A stretch of 64,000 bases of DNA from Streptomyces griseosporeus (lineage in GTDB: Bacteria > Actinomycetota > Actinomycetes > Streptomycetales > Streptomycetaceae): the NCBI RefSeq assembly GCF_014656055.1, contig NZ_BNBR01000007.1:62001-126000 (forward strand), read 5' to 3'. The position numbers were made by a program, and so were the translations under genes. A model generated the notes under the pieces. The model did no database searches. It saw only the letters and a program-made list of their open reading frames with translations, and had not been told where the DNA came from. Each line of letters starts with the position of its first letter. Positions within the stretch are counted from its first letter, which is position 1. Below are positions 8,501 to 15,049 of this stretch, piece after piece.

Positions 8501-9044
8501 GGTGCTGGTCGCGGGCGCCAAGGCGGCCACCCAGACGCCGCCGATCCGCTCCGGCAAGCGGGTCATCTTCTCCACGCTGGACGACGGCACGGGCCTGGTC
8601 GACCTCGCGTTCTTCGACGACTCGCACGACGCCTGCGCCCACACCGTCTTCCACTCCTGGCTGCTGCTGGTGCGCGGCGTGGTGCAGCGGCGCGGGCCGC
8701 GCAGCCTGAGCGTGGTGGGCTCCGCCGCGTGGAACCTCGCCGAGCTGCTGGAGGTCCGCCGGGAGGAGGGGCTGGACGGGGTCGCGGCCCGGCTCGCCCG
8801 GCCGCCCGCCGGGGACGACGGCGCCGCGCCGGCGGACGGCGACGGCCCGGCCCGGGCCCGGCTCGCCGGGGCCGACGGCCGCCCGGCGCCCGCGGGTTCC
8901 GCGGCCCGCGACCCGATGGAGGACCGGAGGATCCGCATGTCCACGGGGTACGAGATGCACCCCTGGGCGGATCTGCGCCCCGCGGGTGAAGGACCCGCGG
9001 TGGGAAGGAAGTTGTGGCACCAGAGTCCGGGGAGTGCGGGATGA
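5541..9044 (+). CDS. dnaE2: Error-prone DNA polymerase III alpha subunit DnaE2 (ImuC)
   Basis: 1167 aa, usual length for the family. The PHP domain opens with FTHLHTVSGFSLRYGASHPE; the palm carries the paired acidic motif PDIDID (Asp420, Asp422), followed by fingers and the FRPGP segment; an OB-fold near the C-terminus includes GKRVIFSTLDDGTGLVDLAFF. A QLPLAG sequence in a glycine-rich linker resembles the QLPLW clamp-binding motif of mycobacterial ImuB, but this is speculative. Start chosen at ATG 5541, five bases after GGAGG. The stop overlaps the next ATG (ATGA). DnaE2 performs translesion synthesis and SOS mutagenesis in actinobacteria, normally with ImuA' and ImuB; here only an ImuB-like partner is adjacent. 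A LexA box precedes it. Confidence 0.95.
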   Translation: MPGFTHLHTVSGFSLRYGASHPERLAERASERGMDALALTDRDSVAGAVRFAKACARVGVRPLFGAELAVAETEAVPSARRRGPVRGGAFVDESAPRVTFLARDGARGWGALCRIVSAAHAGDAPSPRLTWKDNHGDGLVVLLGTDSEVGRALAAGRPDRAAKLLARWREVYGDALRLEAVWHGREGTGPGSLRLAARTVGFAAEQGVRPVLGNAVRYADPGAGPVADVLDAARRLVPIDPRRELDSGEAWLKGPDAMLAVAERVVEAAGFRREAALRLLEQTQATAAECLVDPEDDLGMGTVHFPEPHLVGAGRRTAQRALASRAAAGMVLKGYAGRRAYWERMHHELDIIAHHGFASYFLTVAQVVDDVRAMGVRVAARGSGAGSLVNHLLGIAHADPIEHRLLMERFLSKERVVLPDIDIDVESARRLEVYRAIFDRFGAERVATVAMPETYRVRHAIRDVGAALSMDPAEIDRIAKSFPHIRARDARAALDELPELRQLAADREKYGRLWELVEALDALPRGVAMHPCGVLLSDASLLRRTPVMPTSGEGFPMAQFDKDDVEDLGLLKLDVLGVRMQSAMAHAVAEVERATGERIDLDAVPEGDPATYGLIRSTETLGCFQIESPGQRDLVGRLQPADFHDLVVDISLFRPGPVAADMVRPFIEARHGRAPVRYPHPDLEGPLKETYGVVVFHEQIIDIVDIMTGCGRGEADRVRRGLSDAESQARIRIWFAQRAAANGYDAETIRRTWEIVEAFGSYGFCKAHAVAFAVPTYQSAWLKAHHPAAFYAGLLTHDPGMYPKRLLLADARRRGVPVLPLDVNKSGVAHRIELVSEKGGVWGLRLALSDVHNISEAEAARIADGQPYASLLDFWERARPSRPLAGRLAQVGALDAFGANRRDLQLHLTELHRGARSGGGGQLPLAGGRKTAPAGLPDLSAAERLSAELGVLSMDASRNLMDDHREFLRELGVVSARRLREARHGETVLVAGAKAATQTPPIRSGKRVIFSTLDDGTGLVDLAFFDDSHDACAHTVFHSWLLLVRGVVQRRGPRSLSVVGSAAWNLAELLEVRREEGLDGVAARLARPPAGDDGAAPADGDGPARARLAGADGRPAPAGSAARDPMEDRRIRMSTGYEMHPWADLRPAGEGPAVGRKLWHQSPGSAG

Positions 9045-10009
9045 CCATCCTCTGCGTACGTTTCCAGCTGCCGCCGATGTACGAGGCGTCCCTGCCGGGG
9101 CTGCTCGGGCTGCTGGAGGAGTTCACCCCGGTCGTCGAGGCGCTGCCGCCCGACGCGGCGCTCGCCGATCTGCGGGGCGCCGAACGGTACTTCGGACGCA
9201 GCGCCGTCGAACTGGCCTCGGTGATCCGGGTCCGCGCCCTCGCCCACCACGGCGTCGACTGCGCGATCGGCGCCGGGCCGGGCCCGATGCTGGCCCGCGT
9301 CGCGCTGCGCTCCGCCCGGCCCGGGGTGACCTGCGTGGTACCCGAGGGCGGCGAGCGGGAGTTCCTCGCCGGCCGGCCCGTCGCCGTGCTCCCCGGCGTC
9401 GGCGCCGCCACCGCCCGCACCTTGGGCGAGTACGGCCTCGACACCCTCGGCCGGGTCGCCGCCGCGCCCCTGTCCACGCTCCAGCGGCTGGTCGGCGCGC
9501 GGACCGGGCGCGAACTGCACGAGAAGGCGAACGGCGTCGACCGCGGCCGGGTCGTGCCGAACGCCGTGTCCCGGTCGCTGGCGGCGGAACGGCCCTTCGA
9601 CCGCGACGAACTGGACCCCGACCGGCACCGCCGGGCGCTGCTGTCGGCCGCCGAGGAGATCGGCGCCCGGCTGCGCGCGGTGGAGAAGGTCTGCCGCACC
9701 CTCACCCTCACCGTGCGCTACGCCGACCGGTCCTCCACCACCCGCACCCGCACCCTGGCGGAGCCGACCGCGCACTCGGCGGCGCTGGCGAAGGCGGCGT
9801 ACGGCCTGTACGACGCGCTCGGCCTGCAGCGTGCCCGGGTGCGTGCCCTCGCCCTGCGCGCCGAGGGCCTCACCCCCGCCGAACAGGCCTCCCACCAGCT
9901 GACCTTCGACCCGGCGGACGAGAAGGCCCGCCGGATCGAGGAGGTCGCGGACCGCGCGCGGGCCAAGTTCGGGCCCCGGGCGGTGATGCCGGGAACGCTG
10001 GCCGCGTAA
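9041..10009 (+). CDS. Catalytically degenerate Y-family polymerase homologue, ImuB-like
   Basis: 322 aa. The region FTPVVEALPPDAALADLRGAE aligns with the DinB/ImuB motif YTPxVExxSVDEAFLDVTG, and IGAGPGPMLARVA and PVAVLPGVGAATARTLGEYG are the Y-family palm and helix-hairpin-helix elements. The first catalytic Asp is absent (CVRFQ instead of VDMD), the invariant SxDE is PPDA so the Glu is lost, and about 60 residues of finger domain between them are missing. A beta-clamp-type motif QLTFD starts at residue 286. Loss of acids with retention of the clamp motif is the ImuB pattern, a non-polymerising adaptor for DnaE2. Translation is coupled to dnaE2 by an ATGA overlap. Named by features and context; orthology to mycobacterial ImuB needs a tree. 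Confidence 0.8.
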   Translation: MTILCVRFQLPPMYEASLPGLLGLLEEFTPVVEALPPDAALADLRGAERYFGRSAVELASVIRVRALAHHGVDCAIGAGPGPMLARVALRSARPGVTCVVPEGGEREFLAGRPVAVLPGVGAATARTLGEYGLDTLGRVAAAPLSTLQRLVGARTGRELHEKANGVDRGRVVPNAVSRSLAAERPFDRDELDPDRHRRALLSAAEEIGARLRAVEKVCRTLTLTVRYADRSSTTRTRTLAEPTAHSAALAKAAYGLYDALGLQRARVRALALRAEGLTPAEQASHQLTFDPADEKARRIEEVADRARAKFGPRAVMPGTLAA

Positions 10010-10033
10010 CACCCCGGTTATCACTGGAAGTTT

Positions 10034-10075
10034 TTACTGACGCGTAACTTCACGCCTGCACTACTCGCCCGTAAC
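10034..10075. promoter_or_regulatory. Two TTAC-N6-GTAA type half-palindromes upstream of lipase
   Basis: TTACTGACGCGTAA (10034-10047) and CTACTCGCCCGTAAC (10061-10075) share spacing and the right half CGTAACTT, with starts 27 bp apart. They lie 84-125 bp before the lipase ATG and look like tandem operator sites of a dimeric regulator. Confidence 0.45.
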
Positions 10076-10096
10076 TTGACAAGTGAACAGCATCCC

Positions 10097-10110
10097 GTGA
10101 TCCGGATCAC
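10097..10110. promoter_or_regulatory. 14-bp perfect palindrome upstream of lipase
   Basis: GTGATCCGGATCAC is a perfect palindrome 48 bp before the lipase start, downstream of the paired TTAC/GTAA sites. Candidate operator; regulator unknown. Confidence 0.45.
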
Positions 10111-10158
10111 AGGGCGTCCCCACCGTCCCACTCCCTTGAGCCGCAAGGAGATCACCCG

Positions 10159-11019
10159 ATGCTGCCCTGGAAACGCGTGCTCAGACCCCTGGCGGCCCTG
10201 CTGCTGACCGCCGCCGCCCTCGCCGCCCCCACCGTCGCGGCCCACGCGTCCGACGCCCCCACCAGCGGGTGGAACGACTACACCTGCAAGCCGTCCGCCA
10301 CCCATCCCCGCCCCGTCGTCCTCGTCCACGGCACCCTCGGCAACTCCGTCGACAACTGGCTCGGCCTCGCCCCGTACCTGGAGCACCGCGGCTACTGCGT
10401 CTACTCCCTCGACTACGGCCAGCTCCCCGGCGTCCCGCTCTTCCACGCCCTCGGCCCCATCGACAAGTCGGCACAGCAGCTCTCCGTCTTCGTCGACCGG
10501 GTGCTCGACGCGACCGGCGCCGCCAAGGCCGACCTCGTCGGCCACTCCCAGGGCGGCATGATGCCCCGCTACTACCTGAAGTTCCTCGGCGGCGCGGACA
10601 AGGTGAACGCCCTCGTCGGCATCGCGCCCAGCAACCACGGCACCACCCTCAGCGGACTGACCCACCTGCTGCCGTACTTCCCTGGCGCGGAGGACCTGCT
10701 CAACGCCACCACCCCGGCCCTCGCCCAGCAGGTCGTCGGCTCGGACTTCCTCAACCGGCTCAACGAGGGCGGCGACACCGTCCCCGGCGTCCGCTACACC
10801 GTCCTCGCCACGCAGTACGACGAGGTGGTCACGCCGTACCGCAGCCAGTTCCTCAGCGGACCCGGCGTCAGGAACGTCGTGCTGCAGGACCTGTGCGCGC
10901 TCGACCTGTCCGAGCACGTCTTCGTCGGGCTGACCGACCGGATCGCCTTCCACGAGGTGGCCAACGCGCTCGACCCGGCGCACGCCACCCCGACCACCTG
11001 CGCCTCGGTGTTCAGCTGA
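10159..11019 (+). CDS. Secreted triacylglycerol lipase/esterase (alpha/beta hydrolase)
   Basis: 286 aa. Sec signal with hydrophobic core LAALLLTAAALAAP and cleavage near AHA-SDA (residue 30). RPVVLVHGTLGNS supplies the oxyanion region, DLVGHSQGGM holds nucleophile Ser130, and later YDEVVTPY (Asp) and LSEHVFVG (His) complete the triad in the order of the actinobacterial lipase class containing S. exfoliatus LipA. Conserved cysteines (for example Cys43 and Cys80) fit an extracellular enzyme. AAGGAG lies 9 bp before the ATG. Monocistronic, ended by a long hairpin shared with the convergent LPMO gene. Likely role: extracellular hydrolysis of triglycerides. Confidence 0.9.
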   Translation: MLPWKRVLRPLAALLLTAAALAAPTVAAHASDAPTSGWNDYTCKPSATHPRPVVLVHGTLGNSVDNWLGLAPYLEHRGYCVYSLDYGQLPGVPLFHALGPIDKSAQQLSVFVDRVLDATGAAKADLVGHSQGGMMPRYYLKFLGGADKVNALVGIAPSNHGTTLSGLTHLLPYFPGAEDLLNATTPALAQQVVGSDFLNRLNEGGDTVPGVRYTVLATQYDEVVTPYRSQFLSGPGVRNVVLQDLCALDLSEHVFVGLTDRIAFHEVANALDPAHATPTTCASVFS

Positions 11020-11026
11020 CCCCACC

Positions 11027-11061
11027 GGGGTCCGGCCGGCCTGAGCCGCCGGCGGGACCCC
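11027..11061. terminator. Bidirectional hairpin between lipase and LPMO genes
   Basis: 14-bp arms GGGGTCCGGCCGGC and GCCGGCGGGACCCC (one mismatch) around a 7-nt loop, placed between two converging stops at 11019 and 11070. No T-run, as is common in high-GC terminators. Confidence 0.75.
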
Positions 11062-11069
11062 GGCACGTC

Positions 11070-12059
11070 TCACCGGCGGCTCGTCGCCGCCTTCCGGCGC
11101 ACGGACGCGAACAGCGCCGCCGCGCCGAGCGCCAGCGCACCCGCCCCGCCCATCGCGAGATACGGCGTGCCGCCGTCCCCGCCGGTCTCGGCGAGGCTCA
11201 CCCCGGCGGCCGCCGCCTTGGGGCTGTTGGGCTCCGCGGTCTCCCGCGCGGCGGCCGGGGCCGGGTCGGCGGTCGTCGTGGCGTCCTGGTCGCCGTGCCC
11301 GTGGTGCTCGATCGTCGACTTGCCGGCACCGGCCTCGATCTGCTCCTCCGACGGCGCGGAGGCGGCCGGCGCGGCCGGGGCCGCCGGGGCGGACGCGGGG
11401 GTGCCGCCCCCCGTGGCGGCACCCCCGCCGTAGGTGACGTCGGAACAGGAGTAGAACGCCTCCGGGCTGTCCGACCGCTGCCACACCGCGTACAGCAGCT
11501 GCCGGCCCGAACGCTCGGGCAGCGTGCCGGAGAAGGTGTAGAAGCCGCCCGCGGCGACCGGGTCGGTGGCCGTCGCCACCGGGTGCGCGAGGTCCAGGTC
11601 GTCCCAGCCCAGCGGCTGCGCCGGGTCGTAGCCCGGCTTGGTGATGTACACCGTGAACGTGCCCTTGTGCGGCGCCGTCACCCGGTACTTGAACGTGTAC
11701 GACCCGCCGCTCACGCTCGTCGCCGGCCAGTCGGCGCGGGCCAGGTCGAGGCCCCGGAACTCGTCGTTGTTCGCGCTGCACAGCCGGCCGTCCGGGATCA
11801 GCTCCTGGTGGCGGCCGTTCGCGTCGCCGATGCGGATGCCGTTCCAGTCGTACAGCGCCTGGGTGCCGCCGGCCGCGACCGCCGCCCTGCAGGCGTCCGA
11901 CTCCGGGCTCTCGGGGCCCTCCGCATAGCACTGCGCGACCCGGCTGACCGGGTCGCCCATCGAGCCGTGCGCGGCGGCGGGCGCCGCGGCCAGCGCGGTC
12001 AGGGCGAGCGGGGCGAGGCCGGCGGCCAGCGCGACGGCGGCCTTGCGGCGTGCGGGCAT
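11070..12059 (-). CDS. Cell-wall-anchored lytic polysaccharide monooxygenase (AA10)
   Basis: 329 aa. Signal peptide ends AAA before HGSMGDPVSR, leaving His31 as mature N-terminus, the first histidine of the copper brace; His131 in TAPHKGTFTVYITK is the likely second. WDDLDLAHPV, GRQLLYAVWQRSD and FYSCSDV are AA10 hallmarks. After an Ala/Pro-rich linker, LAETGG (289-294), a hydrophobic helix and a basic tail form a sortase signal of the LAXTG type used by class E sortases. ATG 12059 is chosen because it gives a normal signal peptide. Role: oxidative cleavage of chitin or cellulose while covalently held at the cell surface; the exact substrate cannot be deduced. Confidence 0.92.
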   Translation of the reverse strand: MPARRKAAVALAAGLAPLALTALAAAPAAAHGSMGDPVSRVAQCYAEGPESPESDACRAAVAAGGTQALYDWNGIRIGDANGRHQELIPDGRLCSANNDEFRGLDLARADWPATSVSGGSYTFKYRVTAPHKGTFTVYITKPGYDPAQPLGWDDLDLAHPVATATDPVAAGGFYTFSGTLPERSGRQLLYAVWQRSDSPEAFYSCSDVTYGGGAATGGGTPASAPAAPAAPAASAPSEEQIEAGAGKSTIEHHGHGDQDATTTADPAPAAARETAEPNSPKAAAAGVSLAETGGDGGTPYLAMGGAGALALGAAALFASVRRKAATSRR

Positions 12060-12201
12060 GGGGATGTCTCCTCGGAACCGGTGCGTGTCGGGTGCCGGAA
12101 CCAAGAAACCGTGAAATCGCGTGCCGCAGGAGCCTCCTGGCGATCTTTAGGGTGCCCTTAAGGGAGTGCTCAGACTGCGATCAGGTAGTTAGCGTACGGA
12201 C

Positions 12202-12651
12202 ATGACGAACGAGCAGATCAGACCGGCCACGGCGGCCGACGTGCCGGCGGTGCGGGCCGTCACCGACGCCGCCTACCACCCGTACATCGCGCGCATCGGC
12301 GTGGTCCCGCAGCCCATGGAGGCCGACCACGCGGCGGACGTCGCCGCCGGACGGGTGTTCGTCACGGGAGAGCCGGTGACCGGTCTGGTCGTGGTCGAGG
12401 CCCGCGCCGACCACCTGTTCCTCGACAGCATCGCCGTCCACCCCGACGCCCACGGGCAGGGCGTGGGGCGGCGGCTGCTGCGGTTCGTCGACGCACACGC
12501 GCGTGCCCTCGCCCTGCCCGAGGTCAGGCTCTACACCAACGCGATGATGTGGGAGAACCAGGAGATCTACCCGAAGTACGGCTACGAGGTCGTCGAGCGG
12601 CGCGTCGACGGGCCGTACGACCGCATCCACTACCGCAAGCGGCTGCGCTGA
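12202..12651 (+). CDS. GNAT family N-acetyltransferase
   Basis: 149 aa single-domain GNAT. IRPATAADVPAVRAVTDAAY starts the fold; LFLDSIAVHPDAHGQGVGRR is beta4 plus the acetyl-CoA pyrophosphate loop (motif A, QGVGRRLL); LYTNAMMWENQEIYPKYGYE is the typical motif B that ends with YxKxGF-like geometry. Acetyl-CoA dependent transfer to an unknown small molecule or protein. Start ATG 12202 follows a short intergenic region shared divergently with the LPMO gene. Confidence 0.88.
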   Translation: MTNEQIRPATAADVPAVRAVTDAAYHPYIARIGVVPQPMEADHAADVAAGRVFVTGEPVTGLVVVEARADHLFLDSIAVHPDAHGQGVGRRLLRFVDAHARALALPEVRLYTNAMMWENQEIYPKYGYEVVERRVDGPYDRIHYRKRLR

Positions 12652-12657
12652 CGGCTC

Positions 12658-12792
12658 TCAGCCGTCCGGCCACCAGGTGCGGGCGATGTCCTTGCGGACC
12701 TCCGGACGCCCCGCGGGGCGCTCGTCGGCTTCCTCGCGGACCCTGCGGGCGTCCGTCTTCTTCAGGGGCTTCTGCACGGTCATCCGGCGCAT
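12658..12792 (-). CDS. Small basic protein, 44 aa, unknown function
   Basis: A 44-codon gene beginning MRRMTVQKPLKKTDARR and ending ARTWWPDG. It is supported by a perfect GAAGGAGG ribosome-binding site ending 7 bases before the ATG on the minus strand and by its position in an otherwise empty gap. The product is rich in Arg and Lys, soluble, with a Trp pair at the end. It converges on the acetyltransferase gene with 6 bp between stops. I do not recognise the family. Another in-frame ATG at 12783 would remove three residues. Confidence 0.6.
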   Translation of the reverse strand: MRRMTVQKPLKKTDARRVREEADERPAGRPEVRKDIARTWWPDG

Positions 12793-12875
12793 GGCTGCCT
12801 CCTTCAGGGATCCACCGAGTTCCGCGTTCTCACGGAGGTAGACCCGTGGCGTGAGCCTTCCTCATCGGTGCGGCG

Positions 12876-12925
12876 CTGTCAGTGGCGGCTGTCACGATTC
12901 GATTGTCAGTGGCGGGTGTCACTCT
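12876..12925 (+). promoter_or_regulatory. Duplicated TGTCAGTG element (RecA-NDp/PafBC-type promoter motif)
   Basis: TGTCAGTGGCGGCTGTCAC (12877-12895) and TGTCAGTGGCGGGTGTCAC (12904-12922) differ by one base and are 27 bp apart. TTGTCAGTG matches the upstream half of the actinobacterial RecA-independent DNA-damage promoter (tTGTCRgtg-N8-TAnnnT); eight bases later come CACGAT and CACTCT, each matching the A and final T of TAnnnT. The second copy would start transcription about 30 bp before the methyltransferase GTG. Confidence 0.5.
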
Positions 12926-12962
12926 TGGGCCCAGAACAAACCGATGTGACGGAGGGACTGCG

Positions 12963-13547
12963 GTGAGTGTCGACTGGGACGCGCAGGCCGAGGTGTTCGA
13001 CGACGAGCCCGACCACGGGCTGCGCGACCCGCGGGTGCGGGCCGCCTGGGCGCGGCGGCTGGAGAGCTGGCTGCCGCACCGCGCCGGTGACGTGCTCGAC
13101 CTGGGCTGCGGCACCGGCAGCCTGTCGCTGCTCGCGGCCGAGCGGGGACACCGGGTCACCGGCGTCGACCGCTCGCTGCCCATGCTGGAGCGGGCCCGCG
13201 CCAAGCTCGCCGGACGTGACGCCGTGTTCCTGCCCGGTGACGCGGCGGCCCCGCCGGTGGGGGAGCAGCGCTTCGACACCGTCCTCGTCCGGCATGTGCT
13301 GTGGGCGCTGCCCGATCCCGCCCGCGCCCTGCGGCACTGGCGGGACCTGCTGCGGCCGCACGGGCGGCTGGTGCTGGTCGAGGGCGTGTGGGGGACCCTC
13401 AGCCCGGTCGGCATACCCGCGGCCCGGCTCACCGCCCTGCTCGCGCCCCTCGCCCGGGACATCCGCGTGGAGGACCTGACGGACGACCCGCTGCTGTGGG
13501 GCAAGACGGTGGACGACGAGCGGTACGCGGTGGTGGCGACGGTCTGA
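12963..13547 (+). CDS. SAM-dependent class I methyltransferase
   Basis: 194 aa. DVLDLGCGTGSLSLLAAERG is motif I of the Rossmann fold, GHRVTGVDRSLPMLERARAK holds the acidic ribose-binding residue, and FDTVLVRHVLWALPDP is motif IV/post-motif of Methyltransf_11/25 enzymes. Start GTG 12963 follows GGAGGG by 5 bases. The upstream region carries a duplicated DNA-damage-promoter-like element. Substrate unknown. Converges on the DUF402 gene; both stop codons lie inside one hairpin. Confidence 0.88.
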   Translation: MSVDWDAQAEVFDDEPDHGLRDPRVRAAWARRLESWLPHRAGDVLDLGCGTGSLSLLAAERGHRVTGVDRSLPMLERARAKLAGRDAVFLPGDAAAPPVGEQRFDTVLVRHVLWALPDPARALRHWRDLLRPHGRLVLVEGVWGTLSPVGIPAARLTALLAPLARDIRVEDLTDDPLLWGKTVDDERYAVVATV

Positions 13548-13565
13548 CCGGCCCCCGCCGGTCAG
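13544..13565. terminator. Compact bidirectional hairpin containing both stop codons
   Basis: CTGACCGGC and GCCGGTCAG are perfect 9-bp arms with a CCCC loop. The left arm contains the methyltransferase TGA, the right arm the complement of the DUF402 gene TGA, so both genes end within the hairpin. Confidence 0.8.
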
Positions 13566-14068
13566 TCGAAAAGCCCCTCGAAACCGCCCTCGCGGGCCAG
13601 CCGTTCCAGCTCGTCCAGGGCGGCCACGGCGGCCGAGGCGGCCTCGGGGTCCCGCTCCGCCAGGCCGCTCGCGGCGAACTCGTCCTCGTCCAGCCGCCGT
13701 ACGTCCCCGCCGTCGGCGGAACGCCACAGGTCCAGGTCGAGATCCTCCACGACGAGCTGCGCGCCGGTGCGCTCGGCGGGGCGGGTGATGTCGCAGTACC
13801 AGCCCTTGAGCGTGCCGTCGGCGGCACGGACCTCCTTCACCGCGTACCAGCGGTCACGCCAGTAGAACTCGGTGAACACATCGCCCGCCTCGAACCGCAC
13901 GAAGCCGAAGTCGCGCGCCCCGGTGCCCGCCCAGGGCGCCCGCACCGCGATGCGGATGCCGTCGTCGGCGAGCAGCTCCGCCGGGTAACGGATCTTCGTA
14001 CGGCCCGCCTTGACGAGGACGACGTCCACCGTCGGTGCCTGCCCGGCCTCAGCCGAGTTCACGGACAT
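13562..14068 (-). CDS. DUF402 domain-containing protein
   Basis: 168 aa. GARDFGFVRFEAGDVFTEFY, RWYAVKEVRAADGTLKGWYC and QLVVEDLDLDLWR are the core of DUF402 (FomD/YgaC-like beta barrel). Characterised members hydrolyse nucleoside phosphates or cytidylyl-phosphonate intermediates using metal held by Asp/Glu residues; the DLDLDLW cluster is consistent with that. Start at ATG 14068; the longer frame overlaps the upstream gene. The first 20 bp overlap the end of the two-domain acetyltransferase gene, indicating co-transcription. Physiological substrate unknown. Confidence 0.82.
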   Translation of the reverse strand: MSVNSAEAGQAPTVDVVLVKAGRTKIRYPAELLADDGIRIAVRAPWAGTGARDFGFVRFEAGDVFTEFYWRDRWYAVKEVRAADGTLKGWYCDITRPAERTGAQLVVEDLDLDLWRSADGGDVRRLDEDEFAASGLAERDPEAASAAVAALDELERLAREGGFEGLFD

Positions 14069-14978
14069 ATCTGACCTCCGTCGCGCAGATCTCGTACCCG
14101 AACCACCGGTTGATCGCCAGCATCGGGCCGTTCCCGGTGTCGTTGCTCGTGAACGCCTCCCGGCAGCCGGCCGCACGGGCGCGGTGCAGCGAGGCGTTCT
14201 TGGCCAGCTTGGCCAGGCCCCGGCCGCGGTGGGCGCGGGCGGTGCCCGTCATCGCCGTCGCATAGCGGCCCTTGCCGTCGGCGTAGGCGACGCTGAAGGC
14301 GGCGGGGCGGCCGTCGACGACCGCGACCACCGTCAGCTCGTGGGCCTGCAGCGGATGCCGCCAGGTCTCCTCCAGCCAGGCCTCGTAGTCGGTGAACGCG
14401 TAGTCGATGTCGCTCGGCTCGTCCGACGCCGTCTCCGCGTCCAGCTCGAACAGCGGCCGCGGGTCGGCGGCGAAGTCGGCGGCGGTGCGCAGCTCGACAC
14501 CCGGCGGCGGATCCTGCAGCGGCGGGAGCGTGCCGTCCGCCAGGTCCAGGCGCAGGGAGTGCGCGGAGCGGCCGGTGCGGTAGCCGCACCGCTCGGCGAA
14601 GGCGCGGTTGCCGGGCTCGTCCAGCACCCAGGAGTACACCTTGCGCGCCCCCACGGCGGCCAGGTGCTCCTCGCCCGTGCGGACCAGGAGCGCGCCGGCG
14701 CCGCGGTGGGTGCGGTCGGGGCGGACGTAGACGTTGAGGAAGGCCTGGCCGGGCTCCGGGCTCTCGTGGACCAGACCGACGTAGGCCGCGCCGATCACCT
14801 CGCCGTCCGCCTCCGCGACGAGCACCCGGAAGCGGGCGGCGGGATGGCTGCGGGTCACGACGTGCCGCACCGAGTCGGGGGTGGTCAGGATGAACGGCAG
14901 GGCCAGGTCACGCACCCGGGTGAAACCCTCGGCGTCGGCCCGGTCATCAGGGCGGAGGTCGCGCACGATCACGGTCAT
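14049..14978 (-). CDS. Two-domain GNAT acetyltransferase
   Basis: 309 aa with tandem GNAT folds. Domain 1 (about 1-150) has FLNVYVRPDRTHRGAGALLV as motif A; domain 2 (about 160-309) has MTGTARAHRGRGLAKLAK followed by FTSNDTGNGPMLAINRWFGY, the intact catalytic-type motif B. Tandem-GNAT proteins of this size include mycothiol synthase-like and antibiotic/aminoglycoside acetyltransferases, but this one lacks features that would let me name the substrate. ATG 14978 (MTVIVRDLRP) is preferred over upstream alternatives that run into the promoter of the divergent GntR gene. Confidence 0.85.
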   Translation of the reverse strand: MTVIVRDLRPDDRADAEGFTRVRDLALPFILTTPDSVRHVVTRSHPAARFRVLVAEADGEVIGAAYVGLVHESPEPGQAFLNVYVRPDRTHRGAGALLVRTGEEHLAAVGARKVYSWVLDEPGNRAFAERCGYRTGRSAHSLRLDLADGTLPPLQDPPPGVELRTAADFAADPRPLFELDAETASDEPSDIDYAFTDYEAWLEETWRHPLQAHELTVVAVVDGRPAAFSVAYADGKGRYATAMTGTARAHRGRGLAKLAKNASLHRARAAGCREAFTSNDTGNGPMLAINRWFGYEICATEVRYVRELG

Positions 14979-15049
14979 TGGCCGCACGGTACGGGGCTGC
15001 GGCGGCCCGGTGCCTCCCATTTTCCGGCCCGTGCGGGACAATCGCCTCT

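Noticed and set aside
5916-9020. A 1034-codon minus-strand open frame across dnaE2
   Set aside because: It is the complement of conserved polymerase sequence; long antisense frames are routine at this GC content.
9041-10009. Active DinB-type DNA polymerase IV
   Set aside because: The first catalytic Asp and the SxDE Glu are missing and the finger segment is deleted, so a polymerising enzyme is unlikely.
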